Assembly: GCF_030283145.1 (NCBI RefSeq)
Contig: NZ_JASNWE010000003.1
Location: 682,001 to 746,000 of the forward strand
DNA length: 64,000 bases
Reading direction: 5' to 3'
Source: Actinomadura xylanilytica
GTDB taxonomy: Bacteria > Actinomycetota > Actinomycetes > Streptosporangiales > Streptosporangiaceae
A model generated the notes under the pieces. The model had not been told where the DNA came from and did no database searches. It worked only from the letters and a program-made list of their open reading frames with translations. The position numbers and the translations under genes were made by a program. Below, in pieces: positions 9,086 to 17,405 of this stretch (position 1 is the stretch's first letter; the number at the start of each line of letters is the position of its first letter).

Positions 9086-10321
9086 ATGCCCCAGCCGGCC
9101 CCGCCTCCCGATCCCGCACCGGGCGCCGTGCCCGGCCGGCGGCTCTGGATGATCCTCATCCTGGGCTCGCTGACCGCCATCGCGCCCCTGTCGATCGACA
9201 TGTACCTGCCGGCGCTGCCCTCGCTCACCACCGACCTGTCGACCGGCGCGGTGCAGGCCCAGCTCACGCTGACCGCCTGCGTGATCGGCCTCGCCGTCGG
9301 GCAGGCCGTCGCGGGCCCGCTGAGCGACGCGTTCGGCCGCCGCCGACCGCTGCTGATCGGGCTGGCCGCCTACTGCGCGGTGTCGCTGCTGTGCGTCGCG
9401 GCGCCCACCGTGGAGGCGCTCATCGCGCTGCGGCTGGTGCAGGGCGCCGCGGGCGCCGCCGGGATCGTGATCGCCCGCGCCATCGTCCGGGACCTGTACG
9501 ACGGGGTCGCGGCGGCCAAGTTCTTCTCCACCCTGATGCTGGTGAACGGGCTGGCACCGATCCTCGCGCCGGTGTTCGGCGGGCAGCTCCTGCGCCTCAT
9601 GCCGTGGCCGGGGGTCTTCGCCGTGCTGTCCGGCATCGGCGTGGCGCTGCTGCTCGCCGCGCTGCTCGGGCTGCGCGAGACGCTGCCGCCCGAACGGCGC
9701 GAGACCGGCGGGGCCCGCGCGACGGCGGCGACGTTCCGCGCGCTGCTCGCCGACCGGGCCTTCGTCGGCTACGCGGGGGCCCTCGGGCTGTCGTTCGCCG
9801 CGCTGTTCACCTACGTCTCCGGGTCGCCGTTCGTGCTCCAGGACCTGTACGGCCTGTCGCCGCAGGAGTTCAGCCTGGTGTTCGGCGTCAACTCGATCGG
9901 GATCGTGGCCGCCGGGCAGGTCAGCGGGCGGCTGGCGGGCCGGGTCCCGCTGCGCCGGCTGCTCGGCGCCGGGCTCGCGATCGTCACCGCCGGCGGCGTC
10001 GGGCTGCTGGTCGCGGTGCTCGCCGGGGCCGGGGCGCCCGGGGTGCTGCCCGCGCTGTTCCTCGTCGTGGCCGGGCAGGGCCTGGTGATGCCGAACGCGA
10101 CGGCGCTCGCCCTGTCGGGACGCCCGCCCCGGGTGGCCGGCAGCGCGTCGGCGCTGCTCGGCCTGACCCAGTTCGCGCTGGGCGGCGCGGTGGGCCCGCT
10201 GGCCGGGATCGGCGGATCGGGCACGGCGCTGCCGATGGCGCTGACCATCGCCGTGTTCGCGGTGCTCGCCACGGCCATCACCGCGTTCGCCGCGCGGCAG
10301 AGGGTTGTGCCCGCGAACTGA
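9086..10321 (+). CDS. Bcr/CflA-type drug-resistance MFS transporter
   Basis: 411 aa. ATG 9086 chosen because GGAG lies 8 bp upstream and the first membrane helix begins about 20 residues in; the frame extends further upstream only as a shadow of the nitroreductase gene. About 12 hydrophobic helices are visible. IDMYLPALPSL in helix 1, GPLSDAFGRRRPLL in the 2-3 loop and LVQGAAGAAGIVIARAIVRDL in helix 4 are hallmarks of the DHA1 Bcr/CflA subfamily, proton-driven exporters of antibiotics or sulfonamide-like compounds. The substrate cannot be predicted. The arginine-rich 2-3 loop and conserved acidic residue in helix 1 are intact. Confidence 0.92.
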   Translation: MPQPAPPPDPAPGAVPGRRLWMILILGSLTAIAPLSIDMYLPALPSLTTDLSTGAVQAQLTLTACVIGLAVGQAVAGPLSDAFGRRRPLLIGLAAYCAVSLLCVAAPTVEALIALRLVQGAAGAAGIVIARAIVRDLYDGVAAAKFFSTLMLVNGLAPILAPVFGGQLLRLMPWPGVFAVLSGIGVALLLAALLGLRETLPPERRETGGARATAATFRALLADRAFVGYAGALGLSFAALFTYVSGSPFVLQDLYGLSPQEFSLVFGVNSIGIVAAGQVSGRLAGRVPLRRLLGAGLAIVTAGGVGLLVAVLAGAGAPGVLPALFLVVAGQGLVMPNATALALSGRPPRVAGSASALLGLTQFALGGAVGPLAGIGGSGTALPMALTIAVFAVLATAITAFAARQRVVPAN

Positions 10322-10323
10322 CG

Positions 10324-10335
10324 GACCGTACGGTC
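10324..10335. promoter_or_regulatory. 12-bp palindrome GACCGTACGGTC after the exporter gene
   Basis: A perfect palindrome starting 2 bp after the exporter stop codon. It overlaps a possible -10 (TACGGT, 10329-10334) and is followed by CTGATG-N5-CATCAG (10335-10351). ACCGTACGGT-like palindromes are common TetR-family sites. A TetR gene lies about 170 bp downstream, converging. Regulation is speculative. Confidence 0.4.
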
Positions 10336-10337
10336 TG

Positions 10338-10490
10338 ATGGTGATCATCAGAATCGGGATGGCCCCCGCGGCGTCCGGCCCCGGGCGGCAGTCGGACGGC
10401 CGGCCGGCCGCGTTCTGCACCCCGGCCGAGGCCGAGCGGGGCCGCGCGATGGTCCGCGACGCCGCCCTGTCCGTGCAGACCCGCCGCTGA
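10338..10490 (+). CDS. Possible small ORF (50 aa), unknown
   Basis: An open frame of 50 codons with actinomycete-like third-position GC, between the exporter and the converging TetR gene. A -10-like TACGGT ends 3 bp before the ATG and 6 bp before an in-frame GTG at 10341, so a leaderless GTG start is possible. No Shine-Dalgarno sequence, signal peptide or recognisable domain is present. The product is arginine/alanine-rich with one Cys. In such GC-rich DNA a spurious frame of this length is common, so this is a candidate only. Confidence 0.25.
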   Translation: MVIIRIGMAPAASGPGRQSDGRPAAFCTPAEAERGRAMVRDAALSVQTRR

Positions 10491-10502
10491 GCGGCCCGCG
10501 TG

Positions 10503-11108
10503 CTACGGCTTCAGGGCCGCCAGGACGAACTCCGAGACCTCGGCGGCGAGGGCCTCGGCGGTCGCCCGGCCGTCCGCCCGGTACCAGCGGGGCATCTGGT
10601 CGACCATGCCGAGCGCGACGATCGTGGCGGTCTCGGCGGTGGCCGCCGCGGAGAACACCCCGCGCGCCTGCCCGTCCTCGATCAGGCCGCGGAACAGCAC
10701 GTGGTAGCGGCGCCAGTCGGCCCGGACGGCGTGCATCCGCCGCTGGTCGAGGCGGTGCATCTCGCGGGTGAACACCTTGGCCTCGTCGATGTGCCCGGCG
10801 GTGGTGAGGATCAGCCCGGCCAGCACCGCCCGCACGGTCTCGGCCGGCGGCAGTCCCTCGGCGAGGACGCGGTCGAGGTCGGCGAGCCGCCGGGCGATCA
10901 GCGGACGGTAGATCTCGTAGAGGAGATCGTCCTTGGAGCCGAAGTAGTGGTACAGCGCGCCCTTGGTGACCCGCGCCGCCTCCACCACGCCCTGCACCGA
11001 GGTGCCGTCGAAGCCGCGCTCGGCGAACAGCCGCACCGCCGCGTCCAGGATGCGCCGCTCGACCGGGCTCTGCCGGACCCGCCGCCCGGCCCCCTCGACG
11101 TCGGTCAT
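10503..11108 (-). CDS. TetR/AcrR-family transcriptional regulator
   Basis: 201 aa; ATG at 11108. The N-terminal HTH is clear: RRILDAAVRLFAERGFDGTS, then VVEAARVTKGALYHYFGSKDDLLYEIY (about 17-65). The C-terminal ligand domain is helical and alanine-rich, with WRRYHVLFRGLI near 135, of the TetR_C type found in acyl-CoA-responsive regulators. It is divergent from a phosphotriesterase-like gene with an 84-bp gap, the classical arrangement for a TetR repressor controlling itself and its neighbour. It may also control the P450/PhyH cluster 3-6 kb away, but the palindromes differ (inference). Confidence 0.92.
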   Translation of the reverse strand: MTDVEGAGRRVRQSPVERRILDAAVRLFAERGFDGTSVQGVVEAARVTKGALYHYFGSKDDLLYEIYRPLIARRLADLDRVLAEGLPPAETVRAVLAGLILTTAGHIDEAKVFTREMHRLDQRRMHAVRADWRRYHVLFRGLIEDGQARGVFSAAATAETATIVALGMVDQMPRWYRADGRATAEALAAEVSEFVLAALKP

Positions 11109-11146
11109 TCCCCGTCCCTTCCCCCTTGACGCCCGCGTCCCGGGAT

Positions 11147-11174
11147 CAAGCTTGCCAGAGACCGACCAGCCGGT
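11147..11174. promoter_or_regulatory. Candidate operator region between TetR and PTE-like genes
   Basis: The 84-bp divergent gap contains CAAGCTTG (11147-11154) and the inverted repeat ACCG-N6-CGGT (11161-11174). TTGCCA (11152-11157) could be a -35 for the rightward gene. These are the only symmetric elements in the gap, so the local TetR protein probably binds here. The exact site is uncertain. Confidence 0.35.
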
Positions 11175-11192
11175 ATGTGCGGAGGAGTTCCG

Positions 11193-12173
11193 ATGACCAC
11201 AGTGGAGACCGTTCGCGGCCCCGTCGACGTCAGCGCCCTCGGGCGGACGTTCATGCACGAGCACGTGTTCGTCCTCAGCCCCGAGAACGTCGACAACTAC
11301 GGGGCCGGCGCCTGGTGGGACGAGGACGAGCGGGTCGCCGACGCCGTCCGCCAGCTCCGCGACCTCGCCGGCCGGGGCATCTCCACCATCGTCGACCCGA
11401 CGGTGTGGGGACTCGGCCGCTACATCCCGCGGATCGCGCGGATCGCCGAGCTGGTCCCCGAGCTCAACATCATCGTCGCGACCGGCATCTACACCTACCA
11501 CGACGTGCCGCTCCAGTTCCTGCACCGCGGCCCCGGCACCCTGCTGGGCGGCCCGGAGCCGATGGTCGACGACTTCGTCCGCGACCTCACCGAGGGCATC
11601 GCCGACACCGGCGTCAAGGCCGCCCTCCTCAAGTGCGCCGTGGACGCGCCCGGCCTCGTCCCGGGGGTCGAGCGGATCCTGCGGGCGGTCGCCGCCGCGC
11701 ACCGCGCGACCGGCGCGCCGATCACCGTGCACACCGAGGCGTCCACGCAGACCGGGCGGCCCGTCCTGGACGTGCTCGCGGCCGAGGGCGCCGACCTGTC
11801 CCGGGTCGTGATCGGGCACGCCGGCGACAGCAACGACCTCGACTACCTGATGGGGCTCGCCGACACCGGCGCGATCCTCGGCATGGACCGGTTCGGCCTC
11901 GACGTGCTCAACCCGACCGCCGACCGGGTCGGCACCGTAGCCGCGCTCTGCGAGCGCGGCTACGCCGACCGGATGGTGCTCAGCCACGACGCGAGCTGCC
12001 ACATCGACTGGTTCGGGCCCGATCCGGCCACGCTGGCCGCCATGGCGCCGCACTGGAACTACCGGCACATCAGCGAGGACGTCCTGCCCGCCCTGCGCGA
12101 GCGGGGCGTCACCGACGGGCAGCTCGACCAGATGCTGGTCGAGAACCCGGGACGCTACTTCGGCCCCGCTTGA
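11193..12173 (+). CDS. Phosphotriesterase-family metal-dependent hydrolase (copy 1)
   Basis: 326 aa. ATG 11193 has GGAGGAG five bases upstream, preferred over an upstream ATG at 11175. All binuclear-metal ligands of the amidohydrolase/PTE fold are present: H22 and H24 (MHEHVF), the carboxylated lysine K147 (LLKC), H180 (VHTE), H209 (IGHAGD) and D266 (LSHDAS). PTE-like proteins in bacteria are mostly lactonases or esterases, so opening of a lactone or ester intermediate is more likely than organophosphate hydrolysis. A second copy lies at 14666-15631 in a P450/PhyH operon, suggesting a shared degradative pathway. The natural substrate is unknown. Confidence 0.9.
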   Translation: MTTVETVRGPVDVSALGRTFMHEHVFVLSPENVDNYGAGAWWDEDERVADAVRQLRDLAGRGISTIVDPTVWGLGRYIPRIARIAELVPELNIIVATGIYTYHDVPLQFLHRGPGTLLGGPEPMVDDFVRDLTEGIADTGVKAALLKCAVDAPGLVPGVERILRAVAAAHRATGAPITVHTEASTQTGRPVLDVLAAEGADLSRVVIGHAGDSNDLDYLMGLADTGAILGMDRFGLDVLNPTADRVGTVAALCERGYADRMVLSHDASCHIDWFGPDPATLAAMAPHWNYRHISEDVLPALRERGVTDGQLDQMLVENPGRYFGPA

Positions 12174-12274
12174 TCGCCCCCGCCGCACCAGAGCGTATGG
12201 CTTCAAAGAAGCGTTCATGGTGTAGTAGCGCCTTATTCCGGGCACCGCCAGGGTAGGGCGGAGGAGGAACGAGC

Positions 12275-13393
12275 GTGGACCGATTCCCCGAGGAAGGGCG
12301 CCGTTCCGGCCCGGCCTTCGGCTTGGCGATCCTGACCTGCCTCGCCGTGGCGCTCGGCCTCCTGCTCGTGCCGCCGCTGCTGGAGGGGGAGCCGGACGAG
12401 GTGCGGCAGGCGGCCCCGGAGAGCGCGGCGCCGACCCGTCCGCAGAAACCGAGCGGGCGCAGGCCGGGCGTGGTCAACCTCGAGGCCGAGCAGAGCTACC
12501 GCAGCACGCTGGCCGCGGGCACCGGCATCGTGATCGACCCCACCGGGCTGGTCCTGACCAACAACCATGTCATCCAGGGCGCGACGACCCTGCGCGGCAC
12601 CGACACCGACAACAGGCGCGCCTATCCCGCGCGGGTGCTCGGCTACGACCGGTCCGGCGACGTCGCGCTGATCAGGCTGGAGGGCGCGGCCCGCCTCAAG
12701 ACCGCCCGGTTCGGCGCCCCCGAGCCGGTCATCGGCGACATCGTCACCGGCGTCGGCAACGCGGGCGGCAAGGGCGGCACCCCGGCGGCCGTCACGGGCA
12801 AAGTGACCTCCCTCGGCCAGTCGATCGTCGCCACCGACGAGGTCAACGGCAGCTCCGAGCGGCTCACCGGCCTCATCGAGACCGACGCCGCGATCAGGCC
12901 CGGCGACTCCGGCGGCCCGCTGCTCAACACCTCCGGCCAGGTCATCGGCATGAACACCGCCGCGTCGGCCGGCGTCCAGGTGAAGCGGCGGGGCGACCCG
13001 CAGAGCTCCCCCCACCGCGGCTACGCCATCCCGGCGGCGCGGGCCCTCGCGATCGCCCGCCAGATCCAGCGCGGCGAGGCGTCCGCGACCGTCCACATCG
13101 GCCGCACCGCGATGCTCGGCGTCGAGGTCCGCACCGCCGTGGCCCCGTCCGGCGCCCGCACGAACGGCGCGTCCGTCTCGGGCCTCCTGCCCGGCACCCC
13201 CGCCGAGCCGGCGGGCCTGCGCGTCGGCACGACCATCGTCTCGCTGGACGATCAGCCCGTCGACTCCCCCGCCCGCCTCACCGAACTGCTCCTGGCCCGC
13301 CACCCGGGCGACACCGTCCGGGTCGGCTGGACCGGCCGGGACGGCCTGCGCCGCACGACCCCCGTCGTCCTCGCCGACGGCCCGCCCCAGTAG
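12275..13393 (+). CDS. HtrA/DegP-like S1C serine protease with PDZ domain, membrane-anchored
   Basis: 372 aa, GTG start with AGGAGGAA upstream. A short cytoplasmic tail precedes one membrane helix (about 14-34), a Pro-rich linker and a trypsin-fold protease whose triad is intact: H98 (TNNHVI), D129 (GDVALI), S212 (RPGDSGGP). A single PDZ domain spans about 275-365. HtrA proteases act outside the membrane in envelope quality control. In the gap 12174-12274 only a small inverted repeat GCTTC-AAA-GAAGC (12200-12212) is visible. The gene converges on the P450 gene. The protease call is firm; its clients are unknown. Confidence 0.93.
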   Translation: MDRFPEEGRRSGPAFGLAILTCLAVALGLLLVPPLLEGEPDEVRQAAPESAAPTRPQKPSGRRPGVVNLEAEQSYRSTLAAGTGIVIDPTGLVLTNNHVIQGATTLRGTDTDNRRAYPARVLGYDRSGDVALIRLEGAARLKTARFGAPEPVIGDIVTGVGNAGGKGGTPAAVTGKVTSLGQSIVATDEVNGSSERLTGLIETDAAIRPGDSGGPLLNTSGQVIGMNTAASAGVQVKRRGDPQSSPHRGYAIPAARALAIARQIQRGEASATVHIGRTAMLGVEVRTAVAPSGARTNGASVSGLLPGTPAEPAGLRVGTTIVSLDDQPVDSPARLTELLLARHPGDTVRVGWTGRDGLRRTTPVVLADGPPQ

Positions 13394-13430
13394 CCCTCAC
13401 GACGCCTCGCTCAGCGGCAGGAATTCGACG

Positions 13431-14669
13431 TTAGGGGGTGGGCCATTCGACCGGGAGGGTGGTGAGGCCGCGGCCCACGAGGCTCTTGCGGTAGGTGGTC
13501 TCGGTGCCGGGGACCAGGCGGAGGGCGGGGAGGCGGGCGGTGAGGCGCTCGAAGGCGATCTCCAGCTTGAGCCGGCTGAGGGCGGCGCCGACGCAGTGGT
13601 GGACGCCGTAGCCGAAGACCATGTGGTCGCGGGCGTTCGGGCGGCGGACGTCGAAGCGCTCGGGATCGGGGAAGACCGTCTCGTCGTGCCCGGCGGAATC
13701 GGCGTGTAGGAGGACCTGGACGCCGGCGGGGATGGTGACTCCGTGCAGGGCGACGTCGGCGGTGGTGGTGCGGAAGCTGCCCAGGCTGGCGCCGTCGATG
13801 CGGAGGGTCTCCTCGATCATCCCGGGGACGAGGGCGGGATCGGCGACGATCTCCTCCCAGCCGCCGGGCTCGCGGAGCAGGCGGTGGACGGCGTTGGACA
13901 GCCCGTTCGGGACGGTGTCGTTGCCGCCGAGCAGGAGGGCGCTGATGGTCTCGACGACCTCGCGGTGCGACAGCCCGTCCGGGCCGGTGCCGATCAGCTC
14001 GGCCATCAGGGAGACGAAGTCGCCGCGGGGCGCGGCGCGCCGCTCGGTGACCAGGCGGTCGACGTAGTCGAGGTACTTCAGGAAGTCCTGGGCCAGCTCG
14101 CGCTGGCGGTCCGGCGGCTGCGGCGACAGGAAGAGCTGGAACCACGCCAGCACCCAGTGCTTGACGCGCTCCTCGTCCTCGGGCGGGACGCCGATGAAGG
14201 CGGCGGCGAGGCGGGCCGAGGGCAGGTGGGCGATCTCGGCGACGAAGTCGGCGCGGCCGGCCGGGAGCACGCCGTCCAGGACGGCGTCCATGTGGCCGCG
14301 GAACCGGTCGCCGAGGCCGGCGACCGCGCGCGGGGTGAACGCGCGGGAGATCGCGCGGCGCATCCTGGTGTGCTTGGGCGGGTCGACGTTGGCCGCGAAG
14401 TCGTCCAGGAACGAGCGGTGCTCGCCGAGGGTGTCCTTGACCTCGGGGGTGAGGGTGCGGGAGATCGTGAGCGACCCGATGCTGGAGAACGTGGCGTGGT
14501 CGCGGTAGGCGGCGCGGACGTCGTCGTGGCGGGTCAGCACGCGCATGCCGAGGTGGTCGCTCCAGAAGACCGGTGCCCCGTGCCGGAGGCGGCGCAGGAA
14601 CGGGTAGGGGTTCGCCACGTGCCAGTCGGAGGTGACGTCGAAGTCCGTCGCGGTCTCTGGGGTGGTCAC
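13431..14669 (-). CDS. Cytochrome P450
   Basis: 412 aa; GTG at 14669, overlapping the upstream PTE-like stop by four bases (GTGA), so translation is coupled. The I-helix motif GGNDT (248-252), K-helix ExxR (E287/R290) and heme-binding loop FGYGVHHCVG with ligand C359 are all intact. This is a soluble class I bacterial P450 needing ferredoxin and ferredoxin reductase, neither of which is nearby. It is the last gene of the PhyH - PTE-like - P450 operon, suggesting successive hydroxylations and hydrolysis of one substrate. The substrate is unknown. Confidence 0.95.
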   Translation of the reverse strand: MTTPETATDFDVTSDWHVANPYPFLRRLRHGAPVFWSDHLGMRVLTRHDDVRAAYRDHATFSSIGSLTISRTLTPEVKDTLGEHRSFLDDFAANVDPPKHTRMRRAISRAFTPRAVAGLGDRFRGHMDAVLDGVLPAGRADFVAEIAHLPSARLAAAFIGVPPEDEERVKHWVLAWFQLFLSPQPPDRQRELAQDFLKYLDYVDRLVTERRAAPRGDFVSLMAELIGTGPDGLSHREVVETISALLLGGNDTVPNGLSNAVHRLLREPGGWEEIVADPALVPGMIEETLRIDGASLGSFRTTTADVALHGVTIPAGVQVLLHADSAGHDETVFPDPERFDVRRPNARDHMVFGYGVHHCVGAALSRLKLEIAFERLTARLPALRLVPGTETTYRKSLVGRGLTTLPVEWPTP

Positions 14670-15631
14670 GTGCGGCCTCCGGTGAGGATGCGGCCGGGGT
14701 TGCCGATCAGCATCCGGTCGATCTGGTCCTGGGTGACGCCGGCGGCGCGCAGCGCGGGCAGGACGTCCCGGGAGATGTGCAGCAGGTGGTAGTTCGGGTG
14801 CCGCTCCCCGACCACGGCGGGGTCGAAGCGGTCGTTGAAGCAGTACGAGTCGTGCGACAGCACCATGCGGTCGGCGTGGCCGCGCTCGCACAGCGCGGCG
14901 ACGGTGGCGACGCGGTCCTCGAAGGAGGTGAACTCGATGCCGAACCGGTCCATCCCGAGGTAGGACCCGTTGGCGATCAGCTCCTCCAGGTAGGCCAGGT
15001 CGGTGGAGTCGCCCGCGTGGCCGATGACGACGTGGGAGAGGTCGACGCCCTCGCGCGCGAGGAGGCGCTGCTGGTCCAGGCCGTTGCGGGTGGACGACTC
15101 GCTGTGCGTGGTGATCGGCACGCCGGTCTCGCGGTGCGCGCGGGCGACCGCGCAGATCACCCGCTCGACGCCGGGGGTGATGCCCTGGCGGCCGGTGGCG
15201 CATTTGAGCATGCCCGCCTTGACGCCGGTGCGGCCGATGCCCTCGGTGATGTCGCGGACGAAGAACTCGGCGAGCCGGTCGGGCCCGCCGAACAGGCTGC
15301 CGGGGCCGCGGTTGCCGAAGTAGGCGGGCAGCGCGTCGTAGGTGTAGAGCCCGGTGGAGGCGACGATGGCGAGATCGGTGAGCTCGGCGACGCGCTGGAC
15401 GGCGGGGACGTAGCGGCCGAGGCCGATGACGGTGAGGTCGACGATCGTGTCGACCCCGGCGGCCTTGAGCGCGTTCAGCTTGCCGGCCGCCTCGGCCGCG
15501 CGCCGCTCCAGGTCCCAGCCCTCGGGGATGTCGGGCCAGTTCCACAGGATCTCCGGGCTGAGGCCGAAGACGTGCTCGTGCATCAGCGTGACGCCGGGCC
15601 CCTCCACCGGCCCGCCGACGGTCTCGATCAC
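14666..15631 (-). CDS. Phosphotriesterase-family metal-dependent hydrolase (copy 2)
   Basis: 321 aa. The GTG at 15631 overlaps the PhyH stop (GTGA) and its own stop overlaps the P450 start, so it is the middle gene of a coupled three-gene operon. The metal ligands are complete: H18/H20 (LMHEHVF), carboxylated lysine K143 (MLKC), H176 (THSE), H205 (IGHAGD), D261 (LSHDSY). It is a clear paralog of the 11193-12173 product, sharing the GxKxxxLKC and MDRFG blocks. A lactonase- or esterase-type step between two oxidations is a reasonable guess. Substrate specificity cannot be read from the sequence. Confidence 0.9.
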   Translation of the reverse strand: MIETVGGPVEGPGVTLMHEHVFGLSPEILWNWPDIPEGWDLERRAAEAAGKLNALKAAGVDTIVDLTVIGLGRYVPAVQRVAELTDLAIVASTGLYTYDALPAYFGNRGPGSLFGGPDRLAEFFVRDITEGIGRTGVKAGMLKCATGRQGITPGVERVICAVARAHRETGVPITTHSESSTRNGLDQQRLLAREGVDLSHVVIGHAGDSTDLAYLEELIANGSYLGMDRFGIEFTSFEDRVATVAALCERGHADRMVLSHDSYCFNDRFDPAVVGERHPNYHLLHISRDVLPALRAAGVTQDQIDRMLIGNPGRILTGGRT

Positions 15632-16434
15632 GACGCCACCACCGGGAAGCGCGGGTGCTCGAACGGTTCGTTCACGGTGAGCCCGAGGCCGTCGGTCTGG
15701 CCGTACGGGGCGCCGGTGTAGAGGGCGGCGGCGTCGAAGTAGGTCGCGGTGAACGACAGCCTCGGCAGGTCGCGGCGGTTGGCCGGGGCGCCGTGCACCA
15801 CCAGGCTGTGGTGGACGGTCGCGTCGCCCGCGGCCAGGTCGAACGGCGCGGAGAGCTCCAGGGTCTCCAGCCACGGATGCTGGCTGAGCGCGTCGTCGTC
15901 CTCCCGGACGAAGCTGCGGCCGAGCGGCCCGTACCGGTGCGAGCCCTCGTAGAAGCGGAGCCCGCCCATGTCGGCGGGGACGTCGCCCAGGGCCAGCCAG
16001 ACGGTCAGCATCGACGATCGGTCCATCGGCATCCACGGGAAGTCCTGGTGGAACACCGTGGCGCCGTGCCCGCCGGCGGCGGCGGGCTCCTTGACCAGCA
16101 GGTTGGTGACCTGGAGCCGGACGGCGTCGACGCCGGTGAGCAGGCGGCGGACGTTGCGGGCCAGCGGCGGCGACAGCGCGAGCGCGGCGAACGCCTCGTC
16201 GTGCCGGGCGATGTCGCGGTCCTGACCGAACGCCTCGTCGACGAAGCCGTTCCGGAACCGCTCGCGCCGTTCTCCGAGCCGGTCCAGGGCGCGGTCCCTC
16301 AGGTCGGCGACGTAGCCCGCGCCGACCAGCCCCGGCAGCCTGGCCCAGCCCCGCGCGCGGAAGCGGTCGATCTCGTCGTCGGTCACGTCGCGTACGGGGG
16401 CCCTGTCAGGCGGGCCGAGCGCCGAATCACCCAT
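15628..16434 (-). CDS. Phytanoyl-CoA dioxygenase (PhyH) family Fe(II)/2-oxoglutarate oxygenase
   Basis: 268 aa; ATG 16434 chosen because the frame upstream crosses the promoter. The Fe(II) facial triad fits H129-x-D131 (FHQDFPW) and H214 (VVHGA), with arginines at 221-225 as likely 2-oxoglutarate ligands. The family hydroxylates fatty-acyl-CoAs, ectoine, halogenated compounds and natural products. It is first in the operon with PTE-like hydrolase 2 and P450 (GTGA overlap at 15628-15631). A KstR2-type palindrome 32 bp upstream of the start probably controls it. No strong Shine-Dalgarno sequence is seen. Confidence 0.88.
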   Translation of the reverse strand: MGDSALGPPDRAPVRDVTDDEIDRFRARGWARLPGLVGAGYVADLRDRALDRLGERRERFRNGFVDEAFGQDRDIARHDEAFAALALSPPLARNVRRLLTGVDAVRLQVTNLLVKEPAAAGGHGATVFHQDFPWMPMDRSSMLTVWLALGDVPADMGGLRFYEGSHRYGPLGRSFVREDDDALSQHPWLETLELSAPFDLAAGDATVHHSLVVHGAPANRRDLPRLSFTATYFDAAALYTGAPYGQTDGLGLTVNEPFEHPRFPVVAS

Positions 16435-16465
16435 GGCCGTGACGGTAACGCCGGGGCGGTTGACG

Positions 16466-16479
16466 AGCAAGCGCTTGGT
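16466..16479. promoter_or_regulatory. KstR2-type operator AGCAAGCGCTTGGT between divergent promoters
   Basis: Matches AnCAAGnnCTTGnT exactly, the motif published for the mycobacterial TetR regulator KstR2. A leftward -10 (TATACC, complement of 16477-16482) and a rightward -10 (TACACT, 16481-16486) abut or overlap it, so a bound repressor should silence both the PhyH operon and the F420 oxidoreductase. Which regulator binds is unknown. Confidence 0.65.
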
Positions 16480-16493
16480 ATACACTGCCCCGC

Positions 16494-17405
16494 ATGCGAC
16501 CGTTCCGCTTCGCCGCGGTGATCCGGATGGCGGGCTCGGCCCGGGAGTGGGCCGAGCGGGCGCGCCGCCTGGAGGACTCCGGCTTCGGCGCGCTGCTCGT
16601 CCCCGACCACCTGACCGGCCCGCGCTTCGCGCCGGTCGCGGCGATGACCGCGGCGGCCTGCGCCACCTCCCGGCTGAAGATCGGCACGCTGGTCCTGGCC
16701 AACGACTACCGGCACCCGGCCGTCCTCGCCAAGGAGGCCGCGACCGTGGACGTGCTGTCGGACGGGCGGCTGGAGTTCGGCCTCGGCACCGGCTGGATGG
16801 CCGCCGACTACGACGCCGCCGGCCTGCGCCTCGACCCGCCGGGCGCGCGGATCGACCGGCTCGCCGAGGCGATCGAGGTCGTCAAGAGCCTGTGGCGGGG
16901 CGGTCCGGTCACCCACGCGGGCGAGCACTACCGCCTCGACGGCCTGGAGCAGCTCCCCCTCCCCGTCCAGCGCCCAGGGCCGCCGCTGATGCTGGGCGCG
17001 GGCGGCGCGCGGATGCTGCGGCTGGCCGCGCGCGAGGCCGACATCGTCAACCTGACCATGCGGGTGCGGGCGGACGGGTCGGGCCCCGACACCGCCGACG
17101 GCGGCCCCGGCGCGTTCCGCCGCAAGGTCGGCATCGTCCGGGACGCGGCCGGCGACCGGTTCGGCTCCCTCGAGCTCGGCACCTCGATCCTGCGGCTCGG
17201 GCCGGGCGGCGCGACCGCCGCGTGGAGCGCCGCCGACCCGGCCGCGCAGGCCGACACCCCGCAGGTCCTCACCGGCGGGCCCGGCGAGATCGCCGACCGG
17301 CTGCGCGGCTGGCGGGACGAGCTCGGGCTGTCCTACTACGTGCTGCACCACGAGACGGACCTGGAGGCGTTCACCCCGGTCGTGGCGGCCCTCGCCGGCA
17401 CCTGA
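16494..17405 (+). CDS. LLM-class F420-dependent oxidoreductase (MSMEG_2516-like)
   Basis: 303 aa. The ATG is 7 bp after a TACACT -10, so the mRNA is probably leaderless; no ribosome site is present. The fold is a luciferase-like TIM barrel: start MRPFRFAAV, then LVPDHL, KIGTLVLANDYRHP and the cofactor loop GRLEFGLGTGWMAADY (about 90-106), as in the F420-binding subgroup. Such enzymes use reduced or oxidised deazaflavin F420 for hydride transfer to ketones, alcohols or enones. It is divergent from PhyH and shares its operator, linking it to the P450/PTE pathway. The substrate is unknown. Confidence 0.88.
   Translation: MRPFRFAAVIRMAGSAREWAERARRLEDSGFGALLVPDHLTGPRFAPVAAMTAAACATSRLKIGTLVLANDYRHPAVLAKEAATVDVLSDGRLEFGLGTGWMAADYDAAGLRLDPPGARIDRLAEAIEVVKSLWRGGPVTHAGEHYRLDGLEQLPLPVQRPGPPLMLGAGGARMLRLAAREADIVNLTMRVRADGSGPDTADGGPGAFRRKVGIVRDAAGDRFGSLELGTSILRLGPGGATAAWSAADPAAQADTPQVLTGGPGEIADRLRGWRDELGLSYYVLHHETDLEAFTPVVAALAGT

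Noticed and set aside
12200..12212. GCTTC-AAA-GAAGC as a terminator
   Set aside because: The stem is only 5 bp with no T run, so it is too weak to call.
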